Source: Bacilli bacterium
GTDB lineage: Bacteria; Bacillota_I; Bacilli_A; RFN20; CAG-826
Direction: 5' to 3'
NCBI GenBank assembly: GCA_024408235.1
Contig: JAKSVF010000010.1
Span: 1-49,607 of the forward strand
Length of the DNA stretch: 49,607 bases
This document shows positions 25,034-32,833 of the stretch, piece after piece (within the stretch, counting starts at the first letter, position 1; the number at the start of each line of letters is the position of its first letter). The notes beneath the pieces were generated by a model. That model was not told where the DNA came from. It ran no database searches and worked only from the letters and a program-made list of their open reading frames with translations. The translations under genes were made by a program, and so were the position numbers.

Positions 25034-26313
25034 TTTCCTGGTTACTATATTGGTTTATGAAGGTTACGGCGTGGCCTTTATATTGGATTTACATCAAACG
25101 CCGCACTTATTATGAGGATAAGAAAGACACGAACACGCACGTAAAGGGCCCTGCAATTGTCGTTCTCAATCACAGAAGCCTTAAAGATTTGATGCTTGTG
25201 ACATTCATGTTCCCGTTCCGTAAGGTGTATTGTCAGATGTCTGAAGCCGTTTATACGCGCAACAAATTCCAGGGCTGGATTATGAAAGTCGTTGGAGGAG
25301 TGCGCGTTGATAGAAATAACAACGAGTTATCCTTTATGGATAAATCAGAGGAACTTCTTGAAAAAGGCAAGATTCTTGTCGTCTTCCCTGAAGCTAAGAT
25401 ATCAACAGATGGTCAAATAAAGAAGTTTGCGCCTTCTTATGTTGTTCTAGCACAAAAGACCGGCGTTCCAATTATTCCTGTTTACCACGATGGTAACTAT
25501 GGCCTATTCAAAAGGGTGCATACGACTATTGGCAAAAAGATATTCATCTATGATCACTGCGAAGATGTTTATCCGACAAAACAACAGATTGACTCATTGA
25601 ATAAGATGGTTAGACGAAAAGTGATGTCCATGGGTATGCAACAGCAGCATCTTCTAAACACTGATCGCTACTCAAAGATTTTTTCTCTTAGATATTTCTT
25701 GAAGGATATCGGGCGATTAACTGTTTATCAGTTTAATTTATATTTCCGTTACAAGGTTTATAACCTTGGCGAAAAGAAAAATAAGCTTAAACCAAAAGGT
25801 GGATTACTCATTGTTGCCAACCATACGAGATTTGTTGATCCATTGGCCATCATAATGGCTTTCTGGAGGAGAAGAGTGTACTGCTTAACTGGTGAAGTTG
25901 TCTTTGCTGAAGGCCATCCAGTTAGAAATTGGTTACTTAAGGAGCTCGGCTGTGTAAGGATAAACCGCTATGAGAATGATCCAGACGCAATAAATGAATG
26001 CATAAATATTCTCGACGGAGGAGGCGTTCTTCTCGTGTTCCCTAACGGTAGAATTCACCGAGATGGCAGTTTAGACGATTACAAATCAGGAGCGGCTCTA
26101 TTAGCAAGCAGGACAGGTGTTCCAATGCTACCTATTTATATTAAAAACCAGCCAAAGAAATGGAATAAGGTGAAGATGTATTTAGGCGAATCCAAAACCG
26201 TAAAAGAGCTTTGCAACAAAGAATATCCATCAGTTGAAGATTTGAATGCGGTAATGGATAATATGTTCGCTCAAATTTCAGAATTAAAACGAGAGGCCGA
26301 GGAAGAAAAATAA
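25030..26313 (+). CDS. Tandem PlsC-domain acyltransferase
   Basis: 427 residues containing two complete acyltransferase domains in a row. The first has NHRSLKD (His48-Asp53), GGVRVDR and FPEAKIS (119-125). The second has NHTRFVD (His265-Asp270), GCVRINR and FPNGRIH (337-343). An N-terminal hydrophobic segment (about 3-21) suits a membrane-bound enzyme. Each HX4D domain can transfer an acyl chain to a glycerophosphate-type acceptor, so one protein might fill both positions of a lipid. The order and the donor (acyl-ACP from the flanking genes) are inferred. It overlaps the ligase gene by 4 bases and abuts the ACP gene. Confidence 0.9.
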   Translation: MISWLLYWFMKVTAWPLYWIYIKRRTYYEDKKDTNTHVKGPAIVVLNHRSLKDLMLVTFMFPFRKVYCQMSEAVYTRNKFQGWIMKVVGGVRVDRNNNELSFMDKSEELLEKGKILVVFPEAKISTDGQIKKFAPSYVVLAQKTGVPIIPVYHDGNYGLFKRVHTTIGKKIFIYDHCEDVYPTKQQIDSLNKMVRRKVMSMGMQQQHLLNTDRYSKIFSLRYFLKDIGRLTVYQFNLYFRYKVYNLGEKKNKLKPKGGLLIVANHTRFVDPLAIIMAFWRRRVYCLTGEVVFAEGHPVRNWLLKELGCVRINRYENDPDAINECINILDGGGVLLVFPNGRIHRDGSLDDYKSGAALLASRTGVPMLPIYIKNQPKKWNKVKMYLGESKTVKELCNKEYPSVEDLNAVMDNMFAQISELKREAEEEK

Positions 26314-26556
26314 ATGGACGAGACGATTAAAAAGCTATACGAAATTCTTAAACAAATTGAACCTGATACAACAGTGAAATATGAAGAGCTAAAGCCTGAG
26401 ACAAACATCAAAAACGATCTAGGTTTGAACTCGATTGGATTCTTGTATTTGGTAATTGGAGTTGAGAAAGAATTCTGTATTACTATGAGAAATGCAGACC
26501 TCGATGAACTCCAAACATTAGGGCAAGTTGTTCAATATATTGAGGAAAATGCCTAA
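26314..26556 (+). CDS. Acyl carrier protein
   Basis: 80 residues, acidic and helical, with NDLGLNSIGFLYL around the carrier serine Ser40 (Asn instead of the usual Asp before it). It follows the tandem acyltransferase with no gap and ends the operon. The replacement of the DSL triad by NSI suggests a specialised rather than the general fatty-acid-synthase ACP. It is probably loaded by the upstream ligase or PlsX and modified by the upstream phosphopantetheinyl transferase. Confidence 0.88.
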   Translation: MDETIKKLYEILKQIEPDTTVKYEELKPETNIKNDLGLNSIGFLYLVIGVEKEFCITMRNADLDELQTLGQVVQYIEENA

Positions 26557-26572
26557 TTAACAATATAAATTT

Positions 26573-26598
26573 AAGTCTCCATGTGAGACTTTTATTTT
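26573..26598 (+). terminator. Terminator of the lipid operon
   Basis: AAGTCTC-CATGT-GAGACTT followed by TTATTTTTT. Confidence 0.9.
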
Positions 26599-26608
26599 TT
26601 GTCGATGT

Positions 26609-26634
26609 TATCTAAATAAAACATATCTAAATAA
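26609..26634 (+). repeat. Two 11-bp direct repeats with 15-bp period
   Basis: TATCTAAATAA occurs at 26609-26619 and 26624-26634, upstream of the metallo-beta-lactamase gene. It could be a binding site or chance in A+T rich DNA. Confidence 0.4.
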
Positions 26635-26757
26635 CAACAAAGAACGAAAGTTAGTACGCTATTTTTGATGTTTTTCCTCCTTGTTTATGTGATTCAACAA
26701 AGACATAGAGGTTAAAACGATTTAAAATTGTTTTATCGCTTAAACAGGAGTTTTTTT

Positions 26758-27966
26758 ATGGCGGCAAAAAAGAGTACTACATCATCGAAGAAGAAAACGT
26801 CTTCTGGCACCAAACAGTCAACAACTAAAAAGGTTGAAAAAGTTGTTAAGAAAGAAATTAAAAAAGGAATTCGCAAAAACGCAAAAAAGAAGCCGTTAGT
26901 AGCATTGGGACTTGTCGTCCTTTTGGTAGCTGTCACCGCGGCTTTTGCATATGCTGAGACGAATGGTATTTTCCATTTTTTCCATGATGCTCCAGCAGAC
27001 CCTGTTACATTCAACGGAATCGTATATGACGATCTCCAAATTAATTTTATGGAACTCGGCAACTGGTATACAGGCGATTCCGTATACATCAAGGCTGGAA
27101 CGGTTGATATTTTGATTGATGCAGGATCTAGAAAAAACTCTGCTGCTAGAATCGAAGAATTCATCGACGCTCATTCAGAAGATAAGGTTCTAGACTATGT
27201 TATCGCTACACATGCTCATGAAGACCACATTGCCGGATTCTCTGGCACCGATAAAGGCGGAATATTTTATAAATATCAGATTGGCACAATCATTGATTTC
27301 GCTAAAACGGATTCCAATTCAGGCATATATAAAGACTATTTAGCTGCACGCGATTATGCCGTCGAGAAAGGCGCTAAACACTACACAGCCCTCGAAGCTT
27401 ATAAAGATCCTGCTTTAAAGAAGATTGAAATCGCTAAGGGTATTTATTTTGAGACCTTATATCAAAAATATTATGAAGAAGCGGCGACGACGGAGAACAA
27501 TTACTCTGTTTGCAATCTCTTAACGTATAAAGATCAGCATTATTTATTTACCGGCGACCTAGAAAAACCTGGAGAGTTATCGCTTCTCGAGAACAATGAA
27601 TTGCCAACTTGCGAGCTATATAAAGCTGGTCACCATGGTTCTAAAACTTCATCAAGCAAAAAGCTTCTCGATAAGATTCAACCAAAGGTTGTTGCTGTTT
27701 GTTGCTGTGCTGGATCAAATGAATACACAAAGACAGAGAACAACAAGTTCCCGACTCAGGAGTTCATTAATAATGTCGCCCCTCATACCGCCAACATTTA
27801 TGTAACTTCGCTCTCTACTTCAGATGAGGATAAGACTTACACATCGATGAACGGCGACATCAATTTCAGCTCAAACGGCGCTGAATACTCTGTCGCTTGT
27901 TCAAACAACAACACAATTCTTAAAGAAACAGATTGGTTCAAGGCGCATAGAACATGGCCACTATAA
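26758..27966 (+). CDS. Membrane-anchored ComEC-like metallo-beta-lactamase-fold protein
   Basis: 402 residues from ATG 26758 (AGGAG 7 bases upstream; a TTG at 26728 in the same frame has no support). A Lys/Ser/Thr-rich cytoplasmic stretch (1-45) is followed by one membrane segment (about 46-66) and an extracellular metallo-beta-lactamase domain. Metal ligands are visible in THAHEDH (His152, His154, Asp156, His157), then FTGDLE and AGHHGSKTSSS. This arrangement resembles the hydrolase domain of ComEC and free-standing secreted relatives, which are thought to act on nucleic acid or phosphodiesters. The ComEC channel domain is absent. The substrate is unknown. Confidence 0.85.
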   Translation: MAAKKSTTSSKKKTSSGTKQSTTKKVEKVVKKEIKKGIRKNAKKKPLVALGLVVLLVAVTAAFAYAETNGIFHFFHDAPADPVTFNGIVYDDLQINFMELGNWYTGDSVYIKAGTVDILIDAGSRKNSAARIEEFIDAHSEDKVLDYVIATHAHEDHIAGFSGTDKGGIFYKYQIGTIIDFAKTDSNSGIYKDYLAARDYAVEKGAKHYTALEAYKDPALKKIEIAKGIYFETLYQKYYEEAATTENNYSVCNLLTYKDQHYLFTGDLEKPGELSLLENNELPTCELYKAGHHGSKTSSSKKLLDKIQPKVVAVCCCAGSNEYTKTENNKFPTQEFINNVAPHTANIYVTSLSTSDEDKTYTSMNGDINFSSNGAEYSVACSNNNTILKETDWFKAHRTWPL

Positions 27967-27978
27967 TTGGAGAAAACG

Positions 27979-28827
27979 ATGGAATATACGGTTAAGAAAG
28001 ACTCTTTAGAAATCACCTTTTCATCTCTTGGAGCTGAGATGATTTCCGTCAAGAAAAATGGTAAAGAACGTCTTTGGCAAAACGACAATGGAGCATGGGG
28101 AGGGCATGCGCCAATCCTCTTCCCATATGCAGGCACCTGCACATTTATAAAGAATGGAATAGTGTCAGAAATGAAGCAGCATGGCATTGCTAGAAGAAAT
28201 GAATTTGAATTAATTAGGCAAACTGACGATTCAATCGAGTTTGTTCTCAAGAGCAACGAGAAAACTAAAGAACTATACCCTTGCGATTTTGAGTTATATG
28301 TCACATACACCTTGTGTGGTGATTCTGTCGAACTTAAATGGGAAGTTAGGAATCCGGGCAAAGAAATAACATCTTTTGCGATAGGTGGACACGAAACCTA
28401 TGCTTTAGACGAGGACGTCAAGAATTATGAAATCGTCTTTGAGAAAGATGAGGTTTTTGATTCTTGGGTTATGAATAAAAACAACCATTTAACCGGTGAA
28501 AAGATTCATATTGGAGAGGGCAAAATCCTTAGTTGCAACACAACGTTGCTAGATGACGCTAAGACAATTGTCTTAATTGGAGTCAACTCAAGATTCATGA
28601 CCCTCCGCAATAGAGTGACGAAAGAAGAAGTCGCAACACTCTCATATCCTGGATTTAAAAACGTATTCTTCTGGCATTGTTTAGGCTCAAAGATGATTTG
28701 CTTAGAACCTTGGATTAATATTCCAGATTATGACAATGACACCCGTGAATTTAGCGATAAAGAAACAACGATAAATTTAAAACCAGGGGAGAATGCGGTC
28801 TTTAAACGCGTTATCTCATACAAATAG
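27979..28827 (+). CDS. Aldose 1-epimerase family protein (LacX/YeaD-like)
   Basis: 282 residues from ATG 27979, with TTGGAG 6 bases upstream. It is beta-rich with GGHAPILFPYAG, IGGHETYAL and a late PGFKNVFFWHCLG segment, in keeping with the galactose mutarotase-like fold of LacX and related proteins. The family interconverts sugar anomers or binds hexose phosphates. Catalytic His and Glu assignments were not settled. It begins 13 bases after the preceding gene and may be cotranscribed with it. Confidence 0.83.
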   Translation: MEYTVKKDSLEITFSSLGAEMISVKKNGKERLWQNDNGAWGGHAPILFPYAGTCTFIKNGIVSEMKQHGIARRNEFELIRQTDDSIEFVLKSNEKTKELYPCDFELYVTYTLCGDSVELKWEVRNPGKEITSFAIGGHETYALDEDVKNYEIVFEKDEVFDSWVMNKNNHLTGEKIHIGEGKILSCNTTLLDDAKTIVLIGVNSRFMTLRNRVTKEEVATLSYPGFKNVFFWHCLGSKMICLEPWINIPDYDNDTREFSDKETTINLKPGENAVFKRVISYK

Positions 28828-28857
28828 TTAGAAAGAACTATATGAGGTCTTAGAATT

Positions 28858-29649
28858 ATGGCTATGAAAAAACATTTAAAACAGAATTTGATCATATTTG
28901 CTGTATTTGCGGCAGCCTACTTTTTATTCAATTACATCCCGCTCAAGTTGTGGATTGAAAATGAATTTGTGTTCTTGGGGATAAAGATTGGGTTCTATGG
29001 AATCCTATCAGGCCTTTTGATTTGGCTTAAACACAAATGCCACATCGAAATTGAAGTACCTGAAAAACAGATAAACGTCTTGTGGTTATTGCCTCTTCTT
29101 ATCATCTGCTTTGCCCATCCTCTATATGCGCTTTTATTCAATCAGCACATGGTTGAAGAAGTGGAAGTGGGCGTATTGGTCTTTGATGCCGCAACAGATA
29201 TCTTTGTCTCAATTGTCGAAGACATCGTATTCGTTGACCTCTACATTTCTCTCTTAATGGAATTGTTTCACAACAACAAATACAAGAGAATTATCTCGAT
29301 CATGATCGCGGCCATGACGTTTACCCTTGCTCATTGTTATACATTTATTTATTTCGAATGGAGGGAAGCGATTGTTATCCTTATCACCGTATTCTTCCTC
29401 ATCGTGGAATGCGGATATGCTGCAATATACTTTGATTCCCCAATCATTCCAATAGTTCTCCATGCAGCATTTAACGAACTTAACTTTGTCATCTTCGAAC
29501 AGTTATTCCATGTGGATGAATCGAAGCCTCAGTACTCGATATTCCTGCTTGTTGTCCTAGCCTTAACATGTTGCTATCTCGCTGCAATATACAAGATGTC
29601 GACACTCCAAAAATTCAAACCTGATTTCCACGAAGAAGAACTTGAATAA
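28858..29649 (+). CDS. CPBP-family intramembrane protease-like protein with degenerate first motif
   Basis: 263 residues with about seven or eight hydrophobic segments. Motif 2 is FTLAH (His159) and motif 3 is HAAFNE (His202, Asn206), as in CPBP (Abi/Rce1-like) glutamate proteases. Motif 1, normally EExxxR, reads EDIVFVD (Glu121-Asp122), so the first glutamate and following acidic residue remain but the arginine is lost. It may be active with changed specificity or be a non-catalytic member. GAGGTC precedes the ATG. A strong terminator follows. Confidence 0.75.
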   Translation: MAMKKHLKQNLIIFAVFAAAYFLFNYIPLKLWIENEFVFLGIKIGFYGILSGLLIWLKHKCHIEIEVPEKQINVLWLLPLLIICFAHPLYALLFNQHMVEEVEVGVLVFDAATDIFVSIVEDIVFVDLYISLLMELFHNNKYKRIISIMIAAMTFTLAHCYTFIYFEWREAIVILITVFFLIVECGYAAIYFDSPIIPIVLHAAFNELNFVIFEQLFHVDESKPQYSIFLLVVLALTCCYLAAIYKMSTLQKFKPDFHEEELE

Positions 29650-29654
29650 GCATG

Positions 29655-29681
29655 AAAACAGCCTGAAAAATGGCTGTTTTT
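29655..29681 (+). terminator. Terminator after the CPBP-family gene
   Basis: AAAACAGCC / GGCTGTTTT stem with an 8-base loop and a T run. Confidence 0.9.
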
Positions 29682-29791
29682 CTATGTAAATTTTCTTAGA
29701 TTGACCTTTTTTCGTTTTCCTTAAAAAGAGAACAAAATGCAAAATTACGCACGCATATGCATAAATAAATAGTAAAATTGGCAAATAATTA

Positions 29792-29819
29792 TTGAAATCA
29801 TCAAAACTGGTGTTAATAC
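29792..29819 (+). promoter_or_regulatory. Promoter of the surface lipoprotein operon
   Basis: TTGAAA (29792-29797), 16 bases, TAATAC (29814-29819) preceded by TGT, an extended -10 arrangement. AAAGGA lies before the ATG at 29855. Confidence 0.6.
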
Positions 29820-29854
29820 TGACGCATATATTTTTTCAGAGAAAGGAAAAGACT

Positions 29855-32818
29855 ATGAAAAATAAGAAATTAGTTTTCGTCCTTGCAGCTACAATGCTTC
29901 TTGCAGCTTGCGGACCAAAACCAGCTACTTCTGAGTCATCAGGACCAGAGGCATCAGCAAATACTTCTCAGGCAACTGGTGATAAGTCATCAGCACACAA
30001 ACACTCCTATGGAGAATGGAAAGAAACAAAGCCTGCAACCTGCACTGAGAAGGGTGAAAAAGAGAGAACCTGCGAATGCGGAGAAAAGCAGACACAGGAT
30101 ATCCCAATGACCGATCACAAATACGGTGAATGGCATGAAACAAAAGCTCCTACTTGCAGCGATGATGGCGAGAAGGAAAGAGAGTGCTCAGTCTGCCATA
30201 CAAAGGAGACTGCACCAGTCGTAACAGACGGCCACGCTTGGGGCGATGAGACAACAGTTGCTGCTCCAGCAGACGGATATGTCTCTTATAGAACGGCAAA
30301 ATGCTCTAAGGACAACAACCTTAAGATTGCTCTCAAGGGTACTGACGGCACACTTGCAGAAGGTTCTAAATTAAAAACAGACAAAGCATACCCTTCAGCA
30401 ATGAAGCTTGGCTCAAACGGCCAGTCAATCTCATACAAGCTCCAGTACAACAGAAATGGAACAGGTAAAGTCTATTTCTATGGCGCTATGGACTACTTCA
30501 ATGCATCAGATGATAACGGTGCTAGAGGCTTCTATTCAGGCAAGAACAACAACAACGAATCGCCTAACTTCGAGCTCAAGGTCAATGACACTGTCGTTGA
30601 TATCTCAGACAAGAAGGATCTCACATACAGAGATATGTTCAAGAAGGGCGAGTCAGCAGAACACGCTCAGTACACAAACAACGAATTAATCGAAGTCGGT
30701 GCAATTGAACTCAAGGCTGGAGACAACGAAATCGTCTTCAAGAGATTAGAGTCATACAACATCCTCATCGAAGATATCGTCATCGTCCTTGATCAGTACA
30801 GCGATGAAGTCGAATTAGAGCCACAGGCTGATACATTCTACACATTCACAGCTGACTCACACGTCTTGCAGTGGATGGCATCATTCTCCGATGCAAACTG
30901 GGTTGATCTTCCAGAAACAGCACAGTTCAACGTCACAGCACCAGACGGCACAAAATTAGAAGACAAGGCAACCGCATCTCTTGTCTATGCAGAAGGCATC
31001 AACATGATGGTTTCCGCCATGATCGAAGAAGGCTACGAAATCGAATCAATCAAAGTTGACGGAGTTGCTGCTCAGGTTGATGGTGGACCTGGATACGGCG
31101 GTATCTTTGTTCCAATCACAGCAGGAAATCACACTGTTGACATCAAGACAGCTAAGTTACCTGACCCAGATACAAACCTCAAGTTCACAGCAGATGAAGG
31201 AATTGACTTCGTTGATTTGTTCATCTTTAACGAAGAGAACGGAAACTTCTATTTCGATTATGATGACGTCAACTATGAAGCTGGATGGGTTTTCCACACA
31301 GGTGATACATTATCAATTGATAACATCTACACAAACGAAGGATACGAAGTCGACAAAGTCATCTTTGACGGCGTTGAATTAGTTGCAGAAGAAACAGAAT
31401 TCTTCGGACATGTCTCTAAATCATGGTCTGCAGATATCACAGCGGCAGGTGAGCACACACTCTCAGTCACATCTAAGAAAGCAGTTGATACAACATACAC
31501 ATTCGATATCGATGAGCACGTCGCTATGTGGATGGCAAACATTGAAGATGATAACTATGTTCCAGTTGCGAGTGCATACCACAACATGGAAGGTCTTTCG
31601 GGAATGTTAGAAGATGTTTTAACAGCATCATTCGTATATTCTGAAGGTCTCTATCTCGACTTGCAGATGGCAATCGAGGACGGTTACGTTATTGACTCAG
31701 TAAAAATTGACGGTGTTGAGGCTACAGTTGAAGGTGAATTCGGCATGTATGGCGTCTACACCGAAGTCAGCGCAAACGGCGCTCACTCAGTTGTCGTAAC
31801 AACAAAAGAAGCACCAAAACCAAATTCATCATTAGTTCTCGATCTCGATGCTAATGTTAACGAAGAAGATACATACATCTGGCTCGACCACTTCAATTTC
31901 TTCGCATCAGGCGAGGGATATACCGCAAAGTGGTTCTATGAAGAAGGCGAAACAATCTACATCGATCCAGTTATTGCTTCAGGCTATGAAATCGCAACAA
32001 TCACAGTTGATGGCGTTGCAGCTACATACGACGATGATATGTCTGCATATGCTGCGGTTTTAGCTGAAGCTGGTGCACACACAGTCAAGATCACAACAAA
32101 GAAATCAGTTGACACAACAGTCACTGTCACAACAGATAGCCATGTTGCAGCATACTCAGGTGCTGTCGAAGGCGATTCATCATTTGATTTCGTCGCCAAG
32201 AACTTTGTAAACCCAGTCACGGGCGAAAATGTTGAACTCAAAGATAGCGCAGCAGTCGTCTTTGAAGAAGGTATGACATTGATGATTTCAGCGATGCCAG
32301 AAGAAGGCTACGAAATCGCCACAATCACAGTCAACGGCGAAGAAGTCGAAGTCGAAGGCGATTCAGAAGCAGCAGGCGCATACATCATCCTTGAAGAATC
32401 AGGCGCATACGCAATCAACATCACAACAAGAAAAGCAAAAGACACATTCGTTGCAGTCACATCCGATGACCACGTCATTTCATGGGCTGCAATGGTTGAA
32501 ACTGACGCTGACGCAGATATTGCTTGCTACAACTGCGTTAACCCAGCAACAGGCGAGGATATGCCAAACAAGGCAACTGCAAGTATTGTTTATGCAGATG
32601 ACATCACAATCATGGTCACAGGCGGTATTGAAGAAGGCTATGTCATCGATACAATCACAGTCAATGGCGAAGAACTTGCATTCATGTTCGAAGATGGTGT
32701 CTTCCAGGTATTCGTCGAACTCATCGAAAAAGGTTCTTATACAATCGACATCACAACAAAGAAAGCAAGCCCATTCATTGAAGGTGAAACAGGTAACGGC
32801 GAAGTCGAAGATTGGTAA
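29855..32818 (+). CDS. Large repeat-containing surface lipoprotein
   Basis: 987 residues from ATG 29855 (AAAGGA upstream; the longer in-frame start adds a non-signal sequence). It has a lipoprotein signal with LLAAC (Cys19) and a Ser/Pro-rich linker. Next come two Cys-X-Cys or CXXC repeats (about 48-128) of the form W-x-E-T-x-x-P-x-C, and a beta-rich carbohydrate-binding-like region (about 130-320). Six tandem domains of about 95-110 residues follow to the end (starts near 325, 436, 543, 655, 751 and 860). It is acidic, anchored outside the cell, and has no visible catalytic motif, so adhesion or glycan binding is the likely role. It forms an operon with the next gene. Confidence 0.82.
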   Translation: MKNKKLVFVLAATMLLAACGPKPATSESSGPEASANTSQATGDKSSAHKHSYGEWKETKPATCTEKGEKERTCECGEKQTQDIPMTDHKYGEWHETKAPTCSDDGEKERECSVCHTKETAPVVTDGHAWGDETTVAAPADGYVSYRTAKCSKDNNLKIALKGTDGTLAEGSKLKTDKAYPSAMKLGSNGQSISYKLQYNRNGTGKVYFYGAMDYFNASDDNGARGFYSGKNNNNESPNFELKVNDTVVDISDKKDLTYRDMFKKGESAEHAQYTNNELIEVGAIELKAGDNEIVFKRLESYNILIEDIVIVLDQYSDEVELEPQADTFYTFTADSHVLQWMASFSDANWVDLPETAQFNVTAPDGTKLEDKATASLVYAEGINMMVSAMIEEGYEIESIKVDGVAAQVDGGPGYGGIFVPITAGNHTVDIKTAKLPDPDTNLKFTADEGIDFVDLFIFNEENGNFYFDYDDVNYEAGWVFHTGDTLSIDNIYTNEGYEVDKVIFDGVELVAEETEFFGHVSKSWSADITAAGEHTLSVTSKKAVDTTYTFDIDEHVAMWMANIEDDNYVPVASAYHNMEGLSGMLEDVLTASFVYSEGLYLDLQMAIEDGYVIDSVKIDGVEATVEGEFGMYGVYTEVSANGAHSVVVTTKEAPKPNSSLVLDLDANVNEEDTYIWLDHFNFFASGEGYTAKWFYEEGETIYIDPVIASGYEIATITVDGVAATYDDDMSAYAAVLAEAGAHTVKITTKKSVDTTVTVTTDSHVAAYSGAVEGDSSFDFVAKNFVNPVTGENVELKDSAAVVFEEGMTLMISAMPEEGYEIATITVNGEEVEVEGDSEAAGAYIILEESGAYAINITTRKAKDTFVAVTSDDHVISWAAMVETDADADIACYNCVNPATGEDMPNKATASIVYADDITIMVTGGIEEGYVIDTITVNGEELAFMFEDGVFQVFVELIEKGSYTIDITTKKASPFIEGETGNGEVEDW
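30829..32800 (+). repeat. Six tandem coding repeats of about 300-330 bp
   Basis: Each unit of the lipoprotein contains a Thr/Val-rich strand, a segment like ATASLVYAEGI, then EEGYEIxxIxVDG and ends in HTVDITTKK-like residues. The last two units are closest to each other (EEGYEIATITVNGEEVE and EEGYVIDTITVNGEEL), suggesting recent duplication. Units two and four diverge most in the first half. Confidence 0.85.
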
Positions 32819-32833
32819 TCGGAGGATAAAACA

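Noticed and set aside
22570-26556. Polyketide or aryl polyene biosynthetic cluster
   Set aside because: There are no ketosynthase, ketoreductase or dehydratase genes; the neighbours are FakAB, PlsX and PlsC, which point to phospholipid synthesis.
26609-26634. CRISPR-like direct repeats
   Set aside because: Only two 11-bp copies in A+T rich DNA with a 4-base gap; no array.
27837-28361. 174-codon minus-strand open frame
   Set aside because: Spans the junction of two supported plus-strand genes; no start signal or family match.
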